A stretch of DNA of 7,451 bases from Flavobacteriaceae bacterium (GCA_030590765.1 JAUVCP010000095.1:1-7451); one strand, 5' to 3'; numbered from the stretch's first letter, positions 1 through 5,883 are shown. The notes: generated from the sequence alone by a model not told the origin. Numbers and translations are program-made.

Positions 1-54
1 TGGCTCAGGAATAATTGCTGAAATATTTCTCAATGTTACTTCTTCTCTAAACAT
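1..54 (-). CDS. 5' end of a leftward gene of unknown function (partial, 18 codons)
   Basis: Read on the minus strand from ATG at 54-52, the frame gives MFREEVTLRNISAIIPEP and runs off the window without a stop. The start is supported by an unusually good ribosome binding site for this window: minus-strand AAAAGGAGA, complementary to 61-69, seven bases upstream of the ATG. A near-consensus minus-strand -7 element, AATATTTG (115-122, 7 of 8 matches to TAnnTTTG), lies about 60 bases upstream. The gene is divergent from the LytTR regulator and shares a control region of almost 400 bp with it. Eighteen residues are too few to assign a family, and I do not recognise it. Confidence 0.6.
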   Translation of the reverse strand, partial: MFREEVTLRNISAIIPEP

Positions 55-147
55 AATAATTCTCCTTTTAGGTAAATATTCTATCTGTATAACACCTAAC
101 TCGTCATACACACACAAATATTCATATTTATATAGGTATAACTACCG

Positions 148-247
148 GATAAAGTAAATTTTTAATTTATTTATCAGCTAATCAACATCATTTTCAAGTA
201 AATATATTACACCTTGTTATCCTAGATAAAGGAACAACTTATTTATC
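148..247. repeat. Cluster of GATAA/TTATC motifs in the divergent intergenic region 55-447
   Basis: The 393-bp gap between the two divergent genes has no supportable gene. It contains five copies of GATAA on one strand or the other, at 148-152, 171-175, 217-221, 225-229 and 243-247. They are arranged as inverted pairs. GATAAA (148-153) faces TTTATC (170-175); with inner TAAATT/AATTTA this forms a 12-bp AT-rich stem with one bulged G and a TTT loop. TTATC-CTA-GATAA lies at 217-229, and GATAAA (225-230) faces TTTATC (242-247). Such an arrangement could be operator half-sites for a regulator of either flanking gene. In AT-rich DNA part of it may be chance. Confidence 0.35.
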
Positions 248-261
248 AAAAAGCAGTAATG

Positions 262-287
262 TTTACACTTACAATATGTAAGGTAAA
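262..287. repeat. Imperfect inverted repeat upstream of the LytTR gene
   Basis: TTTAC-A-CTTACA (262-273) and TGTAAG-GTAAA (277-287) form an 11-bp stem with one bulged A and an ATA loop. It lies about 160 bp before the LytTR start codon. No T-run follows closely, so it reads more like a protein-binding site or leader structure than a terminator. No clean TAnnTTTG promoter was found for the LytTR gene. The nearest candidates are TATCTTTTG (308-316, one base too long) and AAGCTTTG (404-411, 7 of 8). Confidence 0.35.
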
Positions 288-447
288 TCCTTATATTTTA
301 GAGTCGTATCTTTTGCTGATCTCTCTAATTTCTTTTCTTCAGGCTTTCAAAAAGTTTATTGTTTCTCATTATTAATTGTAAGGGATATCCATACCAACTA
401 TTAAAGCTTTGTGCTTAGATTTATCTTCTTTGAAAAGAAGCTTGATA

Positions 448-1164
448 ATGAGTAGTTATTTGATTATTGATAATGAGGGAGACTCCATTAAAATCATAGA
501 AGAAATTATAAATGATTTCCATGATTTTTATTGTTTAGGCGTTACAAATGATCGTGACGAATCCATGAATATTATCCTTAAAGAATCTCCTGATATAGTT
601 TTTATTAATATTGATAATTCTTTCAAAAACCCATTTCAGTTTATAAGTAAATTATATCAATATGCAGAGAGTATACCTAAATTTGTTGCTATTTCAAAAA
701 CTAAGGACAAAGCCTATAATGCCATCAAAAATAATTTCTTTGATTATTTATTAACACCTCTCAAAGAAGTAGATCTTAGAATAGCCATAAAAAAATTTCA
801 AAAAAACCACCCTCCTACAAACAAAAAAACAATTTGCTTAAAATCTTATAAAGATTACCATTATTTGGATACAGATGAGATTCTTTATTTAGAGGCAGAC
901 AACAACACTACTGACTTTCATATGCAAGATGGAAATACCATAAATGCATTTAAAACACTGAAGACATTTGAGGAGTTATTACCTGATAATTTTTCAAGAA
1001 TCCATAAAAGTTATATTGTCAATTCCAATTATGTAATGAGAATCAATTATGGAAAACGAATATGTATCATTAAATCGTGTAATTGCATTATTCCTTTTAC
1101 CAAAACTTATATAAATAGTATCGAGTTAATGAATAATCTATTATCTCAATCTACCTCTTTCTAA
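448..1164 (+). CDS. LytTR-family DNA-binding regulator with a degenerate receiver domain
   Basis: This is a 238-residue LytR/AgrA-type transcription factor. The start is set at ATG 448 because it opens directly into the first receiver strand (MSSYLIIDNE) and has a purine-rich AAAAGAAG just upstream. An earlier TTG at 409 would only add an unrelated 13-residue tail. Residues 1 to about 118 have the receiver fold pattern. However, the usual LDI phosphoacceptor position reads INI (Asn54, codon 607-609), the acidic pair is D8-N9, and the conserved Lys of DYLLKP is Thr103 (DYLLTP). Residues about 128-231 are a good LytTR domain: EILYLEADNN, FKTLKTFEELLP, FSRIHKSYIVN and IIPFTKTYI. It should bind DNA, probably as direct repeats, but is unlikely to be switched by Asp phosphorylation. 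No cognate LytS-type kinase is adjacent. Its own small-lipoprotein neighbour is a likely target. Confidence 0.9.
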   Translation: MSSYLIIDNEGDSIKIIEEIINDFHDFYCLGVTNDRDESMNIILKESPDIVFINIDNSFKNPFQFISKLYQYAESIPKFVAISKTKDKAYNAIKNNFFDYLLTPLKEVDLRIAIKKFQKNHPPTNKKTICLKSYKDYHYLDTDEILYLEADNNTTDFHMQDGNTINAFKTLKTFEELLPDNFSRIHKSYIVNSNYVMRINYGKRICIIKSCNCIIPFTKTYINSIELMNNLLSQSTSF

Positions 1165-1191
1165 GTATATTTCCCTTTCAGAATTTCATAT

Positions 1192-1218
1192 TTCACTCAC
1201 AGAACACACACCTTCACT
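1192..1218. promoter_or_regulatory. Direct repeat TTCACT-N15-TTCACT, candidate LytTR binding site
   Basis: Two TTCACT copies (1192-1197 and 1213-1218) start exactly 21 bp apart, two turns of the helix. They lie upstream of the TAnnTTTG element at 1260-1267 and downstream of the LytTR gene. LytTR proteins such as AgrA and ComE are known to bind direct repeats with about this spacing upstream of the promoter core. The motif is short and the assignment is inference. Confidence 0.35.
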
Positions 1219-1259
1219 AAAACTCCATTTTTTTAAGCTTTTACCCCATCCTACCTACA

Positions 1260-1267
1260 TATTTTTG
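1260..1267 (+). promoter_or_regulatory. Candidate -7 element (TATTTTTG) for the small lipoprotein gene
   Basis: TATTTTTG matches the Bacteroidota -7 consensus TAnnTTTG at all fixed positions. Transcription would begin near 1272-1275, leaving a leader of about 130 nt before ATG 1405. No clear TTG is present at the expected -33 spacing (1238-1244 reads CTTTTAC). The promoter may therefore need an activator, or it may be a chance match. Confidence 0.45.
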
Positions 1268-1299
1268 ACCCGAATAAAGAAGCTTCCTATTTAAGTATT

Positions 1300-1370
1300 A
1301 GAGTTTTAAAACGTAAAACCTCTACCTGCTTTTTCATTGTGCACAATAAAGAATTTGCCGGATTCCGGCA
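1300..1370 (+). promoter_or_regulatory. Structured 5' leader: three consecutive inverted repeats before the lipoprotein gene
   Basis: Three elements follow one another. AGAGTTTTA (1300-1308) pairs with TAAAACCTCT (1314-1323) as a 9-bp stem with one bulged C and a 5-nt loop. ATTGTGCACAAT (1336-1347) is a perfect 12-bp palindrome. TGCCGG-ATT-CCGGCA (1356-1370) is a perfect 6-bp GC-rich stem. If transcription starts at the 1260 promoter, all three lie in the leader RNA. The palindrome could equally be a DNA operator for a dimeric regulator, with a weaker -7-like AGAATTTG at 1350-1357. No known riboswitch class is recognised. Confidence 0.45.
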
Positions 1371-1404
1371 TGAAAAACAATTATTAATTCTAAAATTTTA
1401 TACA

Positions 1405-1566
1405 ATGAAAACAATTAAATCTGTTATTGCAATTATCTTATTTTCTAATCTTTTTTTCTCCTGTACACCAGATAATACTGTAGAAGAAGGAATAAACAAC
1501 TCCTCTATTGAAATTGTTGCTACAGGAGATGATGATGCTGAGGATATTGATGAGGGTGAAGGTTAA
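1405..1566 (+). CDS. Small, extremely acidic predicted lipoprotein (53 residues)
   Basis: The start is ATG 1405, which opens a classic export signal: MKTIKSV (two basic residues), a hydrophobic core IAIILFSNLFF, then S19-C20 as lipobox. Flavobacterial lipoproteins often end their signal this way (known). The frame is open upstream to a GTG at 1339, but that extension would bury the signal peptide. The predicted mature part is only 34 residues. It has twelve Asp/Glu and no Lys, Arg or His, and ends in a run rich in D, E and G (GDDDAEDIDEGEG). Such a peptide is unlikely to be an enzyme. It could be a Ca-binding, signalling or accessory polypeptide, or a precursor of an exported peptide. It has its own promoter candidate and a strong terminator, so it is a one-gene unit between a LytTR regulator and a TPR sensor kinase. 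I do not recognise a named family. Confidence 0.7.
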   Translation: MKTIKSVIAIILFSNLFFSCTPDNTVEEGINNSSIEIVATGDDDAEDIDEGEG

Positions 1567-1593
1567 TAAAAAAATATAGTATTTTATAAATTT

Positions 1594-1623
1594 ACCTTAA
1601 CCATGTTGGTTAGGGTTTTTTTT
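1594..1623 (+). terminator. Rho-independent terminator after the small lipoprotein gene
   Basis: ACCTTAACCA (1594-1603) pairs with TGGTTAGGGT (1607-1616), a 10-bp stem with one G-T wobble and a TGT loop. It is followed by an uninterrupted run of eight T (1616-1623). It lies 28 bp after the stop codon. It separates the lipoprotein transcript from the kinase operon, so the two are probably set at different levels. Confidence 0.85.
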
Positions 1624-1632
1624 ATAGATTTG
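1606..1632 (+). promoter_or_regulatory. Candidate promoter of the kinase/response-regulator operon
   Basis: TAGATTTG (1625-1632) matches TAnnTTTG at all fixed positions. A TTG (1606-1608) lies 16 bp upstream as a possible -33 element. Transcription would start near 1637-1640, about 20 nt before ATG 1658. The element begins two bases after the T-run of the preceding terminator, so terminator and promoter sequences interlock: the -33 TTG lies in the hairpin. Confidence 0.5.
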
Positions 1633-1657
1633 TTTGAGTTATTTTCAAACTTCAAAA

Positions 1658-3694
1658 ATGATTTTTAAAAAGCATAACCATTTTGGTTTATACTTACTTC
1701 TAGTTTTGCTGGATTTATTTCTCAGTTGTAGTCCTAATAATGATATAGAAATCGACAAAAGTATTACTGAAGTAGATAGTATTATAACCTGGATAGATCT
1801 ATCTCAAAATAGCAACCTTGAACAAGAAAAAAGAAAAACATTCCTTTTAAAAGCTTATAGATATAATAAAGACAATAAAATTGATTCAATCCAAAATAGA
1901 TATTTAATAAAAATTGCTTTTGTGGCATATAAACTTAAGGACTCTACTTTCTTCTTTAAGACAAACAAAGAAGCCCTTAAGCTGTCTGAAAAATTACGAG
2001 ATACTTTTAGTATTGCAAAAGTTCATTGGAATTATGGAAATTATTATACAAAAAAAGTTAAAATGGATAGTGCTTTTTATCATTACTACAAGGCATATAC
2101 CAACTTTACTGCAATAAATCATGAATATAATTCCGGAAGAATGTTGTATAACATGGCTTTTATACAAGGAAGAGTTAAAAACTATATTGAAAGTGAAAAA
2201 TTAACTTTTCAAGCTATCTCGAAATTCAAACCATTAAAAAAATATCTTAATCTTTATAAGTGTTACAATCATATAGGAATTACTTTCAAAGATTTGAAAG
2301 AATATGATAAATCAATATTTTATCACAAAAATGCCTTAATCTATTTAAAAAAAGTAAAAGATAAAAAAACTTACAAAGAATGGAGCTTAAATAATATTGG
2401 TTTAGTATATCAAGAAAAAAGTGATTTTAGAAAAGCCATTCAATATTTTGAAAAAGCTTTAGAAAATGACAGTTTAAAAATTAAAAATATCAATCTTTAT
2501 GCAAGGCTAGTTGACAACTTAGCCTTTAATAAATTTTTGAATGGAGATACTACAAATCTAATTAATGAATTTAATACTGCTTTAAAAATTAGAGATAGCC
2601 AGCATAATAAATCAGGTGTAGTAATCAGCAATTTACACTTAGCCGAATATATTGCAACAAACAAGGACACTTTAAAAGCCTTTGATCATGCTAAATTCGC
2701 GTTGGGTTTATCAAAAGATATTAGAAATAATAGAGATATTTTGGCATCTCTAAAATTACTTTCTGCAATTGATAAAGTAAATACAGATAGTTATCTTAAT
2801 GAGTATATTTATTTAACTGATAGTCTGCAACAGGAAGAACGAAAAGTAAGAAATAAATTTACGAGAATCCAGTTTGAAACAGATGAATACATTCAAGAAA
2901 CCAAAGAACTATCAAAACAAAGGAATTGGATCATCATTACCAGTTTTTTAATCCTTACCATCGTTTCTTTATTGTACTATTTTATAAATCAAAAAGCAAA
3001 GAATAAAGCATTGATTCTTGAAAATGAGCAGCAAAAAGCAAATGAAGAAATCTATGAACTGATGCTCTCACAACAGTCTAAGATGGAAGAAGGTAAATTA
3101 CAAGAAAGAAAAAGAATTTCTAAAGATCTTCACGACGGTGTTTTAGGAAACTTATATGGCACCCGAATAGGTCTCGGTTTTTTAGACATTAAAGGAGATG
3201 ATGAGATCATCAAAAAACATCAATCTTTTTTAGATGCAATGCAGGAGATAGAAAAGGAGATCAGAACCATTTCTCATGAATTAAAAAATGAGCTTTTACC
3301 TTCTGAACATAACTTCATAAAGATTATAGACATACTTTTAGAAAAACAAAGTAAGATTTCCGAATTCGAATATGAACTATCAAATGATGATTTAATACAT
3401 TGGGATGACATCGACAACAATGTAAAGATAAATATTTATCGTATAATCCAAGAAGCCATCCAGAACATCAATAAATATGCTAAAGCTTCCAATGTAGAAA
3501 TTAGTTTTTCATTAGATAAAGAAATGCTACATTTGACAATCAAAGACGATGGTGTAGGATTTGATGTCAAGAGAATAAAGAAAGGAATTGGTTTAAAAAA
3601 TATGACATCCAGAGCACAAAAACTTGCAGGTGTCTTTCGTATCAATTCCAAAATAAATCGAGGAACCACGATAGATATATCTATCCCAACATAA
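1658..3694 (+). CDS. TPR-containing membrane sensor histidine kinase (HisKA_3 type) with lipobox-like N-terminus
   Basis: This is a 678-residue sensor kinase. ATG 1658 is chosen over the upstream TTG 1634 because it directly starts a signal sequence (MIFKKHN, then hydrophobic LYLLLVLLDLFL-S23-C24). Residues about 40-400 are helical TPR-type repeats; the clearest are near 203-233 (IGITFKDLKEYDKSIFYHKNAL) and 242-270 (NNIGLVYQEKSDFRKAIQYF). One membrane helix lies at about 424-446, followed by a coiled coil. The HisKA_3 helix ERKRISKDLHDGV carries the phospho-accepting His492. The ATPase domain has the N box QEAIQNINKYA (598-608), DDGVGFD (630-636) and GIGL (643-646). All catalytic motifs look intact. 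The TPR part should be outside the cytoplasm, sensing a protein or peptide. Its stop is 10 bp before the response regulator, so they form an operon. A Cys lipidation site on a protein that also has a transmembrane helix is odd; the N-terminus could instead be a cleaved signal or an anchor. Confidence 0.92.
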   Translation: MIFKKHNHFGLYLLLVLLDLFLSCSPNNDIEIDKSITEVDSIITWIDLSQNSNLEQEKRKTFLLKAYRYNKDNKIDSIQNRYLIKIAFVAYKLKDSTFFFKTNKEALKLSEKLRDTFSIAKVHWNYGNYYTKKVKMDSAFYHYYKAYTNFTAINHEYNSGRMLYNMAFIQGRVKNYIESEKLTFQAISKFKPLKKYLNLYKCYNHIGITFKDLKEYDKSIFYHKNALIYLKKVKDKKTYKEWSLNNIGLVYQEKSDFRKAIQYFEKALENDSLKIKNINLYARLVDNLAFNKFLNGDTTNLINEFNTALKIRDSQHNKSGVVISNLHLAEYIATNKDTLKAFDHAKFALGLSKDIRNNRDILASLKLLSAIDKVNTDSYLNEYIYLTDSLQQEERKVRNKFTRIQFETDEYIQETKELSKQRNWIIITSFLILTIVSLLYYFINQKAKNKALILENEQQKANEEIYELMLSQQSKMEEGKLQERKRISKDLHDGVLGNLYGTRIGLGFLDIKGDDEIIKKHQSFLDAMQEIEKEIRTISHELKNELLPSEHNFIKIIDILLEKQSKISEFEYELSNDDLIHWDDIDNNVKINIYRIIQEAIQNINKYAKASNVEISFSLDKEMLHLTIKDDGVGFDVKRIKKGIGLKNMTSRAQKLAGVFRINSKINRGTTIDISIPT

Positions 3695-3704
3695 AACACA
3701 TAAG

Positions 3705-4379
3705 ATGAAAAATTATTCTGTTCTTATAATTGATGACCACCCAGGCATTGCAGAAAACTATGAAACTGCTTTTTCAAAAATCAGTTCTACAGATAAAACA
3801 ATTCAATTCAACATCAACACAGCGGAAGATAGTGATTCTGCTTTAGAAAAAATTGAATGCTATTCCAAAAAAGGAAAGCTGGATTTTGTTTTATTGGATA
3901 TTAGCCTTCCAAAATCCACAGATGGGAAGATCTTATCAGGGGAAGATCTAGGAGTGATAATTCGAAAGCAACTTCCAAAAACAAAGATCATTGTTGCTAC
4001 TACTTACAATGATAATTTCATGATGAACAACATCTTTAAGAATGTTAATCCCGATGGTTTCTTAGTTAAGAACGATCTTAATTCAATGGAAATGGTAAAA
4101 GCTATTAATTCCGTTTTAGAAGACAAACCATATTATAGTAAATCCGTATTAAAACTAGTGAAAAGTGAGATGTCCCATAAAGAAAATCTTGACAGAACCG
4201 ATAGGGAAATACTTTATGAGTTATCCAATGGAACAAAGATGAAGGATCTACCCGAAATTCTTCTACTTTCCATTGCCGGTGTAGAAAAAAGAAAACGTAG
4301 ATTAAAAGAAATATTTGGCGTTAAACAAGAAAGTGATAGAGAATTGCTGATTATTGCAAAAGAGAAAGGTTTTATTTAA
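3705..4379 (+). CDS. LuxR/NarL-type response regulator, partner of the TPR sensor kinase
   Basis: This 224-residue protein starts at ATG 3705, ten bases after the kinase stop. The receiver domain (about 4-140) has all its working residues: acidic pair D10-D11, phosphoacceptor D65 in FVLLDISLP, T99/T100 and K122 (GFLVKND). Residues 162-224 fit a GerE/LuxR helix-turn-helix: TDREILYELSNGTKMKDL, then LSIAGVEKRKRRLKEIFGV and the usual C-terminal EKGFI. A run of Lys/Arg (EKRKRRLK) marks the recognition helix. It therefore forms a complete two-component system with the upstream kinase, unlike the LytTR regulator at 448. Targets are not shown by the sequence. Dimeric LuxR-type sites are palindromic, and the palindrome at 1336-1347 before the lipoprotein gene is one candidate (inference). 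Confidence 0.93.
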   Translation: MKNYSVLIIDDHPGIAENYETAFSKISSTDKTIQFNINTAEDSDSALEKIECYSKKGKLDFVLLDISLPKSTDGKILSGEDLGVIIRKQLPKTKIIVATTYNDNFMMNNIFKNVNPDGFLVKNDLNSMEMVKAINSVLEDKPYYSKSVLKLVKSEMSHKENLDRTDREILYELSNGTKMKDLPEILLLSIAGVEKRKRRLKEIFGVKQESDRELLIIAKEKGFI

Positions 4380-4402
4380 CAAATCATGAATTAAAGAAAG
4401 GT

Positions 4403-4433
4403 TTTTCCCTTACTTTTTCTACAGGTGGGAAAA
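4403..4433 (+). terminator. Weak inverted repeat after the response regulator, possible operon terminator
   Basis: TTTTCCC (4403-4409) pairs with GGGAAAA (4427-4433) across a 17-nt loop, 24 bp after the response regulator stop. The sequence beyond is T-rich (TCATATTTTATTATA) but has no strong T-run. It is the only hairpin close enough to end the kinase operon. Confidence 0.25.
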
Positions 4434-4645
4434 TCATATTTTATTATATAATGCAAATTCTTATTATTGGAATTATCCAGTATTCTTCTAATGATTAAAC
4501 AGATATTATTGAATCCATAAAAGGCATTTATCTATAGTCATTCTCTAAACATATTTATCAAATTAAATAGAAAATAATACCGATCACTTGTATCCTACCC
4601 TCTTGCTTGTCAAAATCTCTAAGTAAACCTTAAAAAATACACATC

Positions 4646-4741
4646 ATGAAATTTAGAGTAGTACCGAGAAATCTGCTAAGATTGGAGGAAATCAAAGATG
4701 AAAACAACGATGCTATTTACCGGATAACAAATCCATTCTAA
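4646..4741 (+). CDS. Possible 31-residue small protein
   Basis: ATG 4646 opens a 31-codon frame ending at TAA 4739-4741. It begins MKFRVVPRNLLRLEEIKDE and ends YRITNPF. The composition is protein-like (mixed charged and hydrophobic residues, little A/T-codon monotony). The upstream TTAAAAAATACACATC resembles the A-rich ribosome-binding regions of neighbouring genes. It lies alone in the 772-bp gap between the two-component operon and the AbiE pair. There is no signal peptide and no recognised family. It may be a real microprotein, a remnant or chance. Confidence 0.3.
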   Translation: MKFRVVPRNLLRLEEIKDENNDAIYRITNPF

Positions 4742-4859
4742 CTTACAGAAACATGTTGAAATCCATGAATAAAATTGTTCTGATGATCTCATTTTACAAG
4801 GGCACAAAAGACCACCTTTCATCTATTATTTTTCAAAAGAGAAATGAAAAAAACGAGAA

Positions 4860-4926
4860 AAAAAGAAAAGAGAAAGCAAGAAAATCAAGCACGATAGTGC
4901 TTAACTTTGATTTCTCTTTTCTTTTT
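4860..4926. other. Long imperfect hairpin with purine-only left arm and pyrimidine-only right arm (gap 4742-5083)
   Basis: AAAAAGAAAAGAGAAA (4860-4875) is exactly complementary to TTTCTCTTTTCTTTTT (4911-4926), 16 bp. Inside, AAGCAC-GATA-GTGCTT (4887-4902) is a perfect apical 6-bp hairpin. The 7-11 nt between the two stems on each side pair only partly (CAA 4877-4879 with TTG 4907-4909). It may be a terminator for transcripts arriving from either side, or part of an RNA. A 63-codon frame (4753-4944) overlaps it but is judged spurious. The rest of 4742-5083 shows nothing I can support. Confidence 0.5.
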
Positions 4927-5083
4927 GGAATAATTAATTATTAAAATATAATTCTATGATCTGCTATTTTCCTATTAATGAGGTTTATTATACACAATAC
5001 AGGTATTTATGTGAAAAACATTACTCATAATGAAACTAAAAATGTCCTAATCTTACAGATAAGCAAAAATAAATATGATTTTA

Positions 5084-5128
5084 AATTAAGTTTTGGCATA
5101 CTTTAAGTAATTTGCCAAAGATTAATTA
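5084..5128. promoter_or_regulatory. Nested inverted repeat in the AbiE promoter/leader region, candidate antitoxin operator
   Basis: TTTGGCA (5092-5098) and TGCCAAA (5113-5119) are perfect inverted arms whose centres lie 21 bp apart. Between them TACTT-T-AAGTA (5099-5109) is a second palindrome. AbiEi antitoxins are known to repress their own operon by binding inverted repeats in the promoter, and this is the only such structure upstream of the pair. A near -7 element, TAAGTTTTG (5087-5095), one base too long, overlaps the left arm. The left arm belongs to a 15-nt sequence repeated in inverse before the toxin gene, and the right arm to an 18-nt direct repeat also found there. Confidence 0.55.
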
Positions 5129-5151
5129 CGAATTAAAAAGCAACATAGATC

Positions 5152-5880
5152 TTGGATGATACTCTTAAAAATAGAATTGTTACATATTTTGAAAACGAAA
5201 AAACGCTATCAAGAAAAGAATTGTTATCTACAATCTTAGCAGATTTCCCTAACTGGAAAGAAAGCACAATCAATGTGTATCTATCAAAATTGAAGAAAAA
5301 TGGAATTCTAAAAAACCCTTCACGAGGCATCTACAGTTTGGACAGTAAAGAAGCATTTAAACCAAAGATTGAACAAAGTTTAAGAAAATTGAATAATAAG
5401 ATCCAAACAGAATACCCATATATTAATTTTTGTGTTTGGGATACAAAATGGCTAAATGATTTGATGCGACATCAACCATTTAAACAATATCAAATCATAG
5501 AAGTTGAAAAAGATGCTGCAGAGCAAGTCTTTAACAAGTTAAATGAATCAATAAAAAATATTTTTTATAATCCTAATGCTGAACTATTCGAGCGATATAT
5601 TCACAATGCAGATGAAATAATAATTGTTAAACCGCTGGTATCCGAAGCTCCTTTAATCAAGGTTGATAAAATAACAATCCCTACTTTAGAAAAATTACTA
5701 GTGGATATGCTGATTGATGTTGATGTATTCGCATCACAACAAGGAGAAATCGAATATATATATAGAACTGCTTTCAGTAAGTTTCAGATCAATATGAACC
5801 GAATGAAGCGGTACGCTATTAGACGAAATAGAGCAAAGCAAATAGAAGAAATAAAAAGTATAATTACGGCACAAATATAA
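5152..5880 (+). CDS. abiEi: AbiEi-type antitoxin of a type IV toxin-antitoxin system
   Basis: This 242-residue protein is the first gene of a two-gene operon. The start must be TTG 5152: an in-frame TAG stands at 5146-5148 and no in-frame ATG follows until near the end. The ATG at 5156 is in another frame. Residues about 6-63 are a winged helix-turn-helix (LSRKELLSTIL, then STINVYLSKLKKNGILKN and wing RGIYSL), as in AbiEi-like proteins. The C-terminal part has the family pattern: INFCVWDTKWLNDLMRHQP, YQIIEVEKDA, IVKPLVSEAP and IPTLEKLLVDMLIDVD. It should repress its own promoter through the repeats at 5084-5128 and counter the toxin encoded 24 bp downstream. Type IV antitoxins act without stable complex formation with the toxin (known). 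Family assignment is firm; the symbol is by family, not proven orthology. Confidence 0.85.
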   Translation: MDDTLKNRIVTYFENEKTLSRKELLSTILADFPNWKESTINVYLSKLKKNGILKNPSRGIYSLDSKEAFKPKIEQSLRKLNNKIQTEYPYINFCVWDTKWLNDLMRHQPFKQYQIIEVEKDAAEQVFNKLNESIKNIFYNPNAELFERYIHNADEIIIVKPLVSEAPLIKVDKITIPTLEKLLVDMLIDVDVFASQQGEIEYIYRTAFSKFQINMNRMKRYAIRRNRAKQIEEIKSIITAQI

Positions 5881-5883
5881 AAT

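Noticed and set aside
409..447. Upstream TTG start for the LytTR gene
   Set aside because: It adds 13 residues with no receiver-like pattern and overlaps a possible promoter element; ATG 448 fits the domain start.
1914..2117. 67-codon plus-strand frame
   Set aside because: It is an out-of-frame shadow inside the TPR region of the kinase gene.
3436..3699. 87-codon minus-strand frame
   Set aside because: It lies antisense within the ATPase domain of the kinase gene, whose motifs are intact on the plus strand.
1243..4603. 8-mer ATCCTACC shared upstream of the lipoprotein gene (1248-1255) and upstream of the 31-codon ORF (near 4591)
   Set aside because: The flanking bases do not continue the match and the distances to the genes differ; a single shared 8-mer is not enough to claim a common regulator site.
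4753..4944. 63-codon plus-strand frame
   Set aside because: Half of it is low-complexity Lys/Glu/Arg coded by the purine arm of the hairpin at 4860-4926, and the end is coded by its complement. It is best explained by the hairpin.
4956..5030. 24-codon frame starting MICYFPINEV
   Set aside because: It has no ribosome binding site, promoter or homology cue; this length is expected by chance.
5133..5330. 65-codon minus-strand frame
   Set aside because: It is antisense to the conserved winged-helix part of the antitoxin gene.
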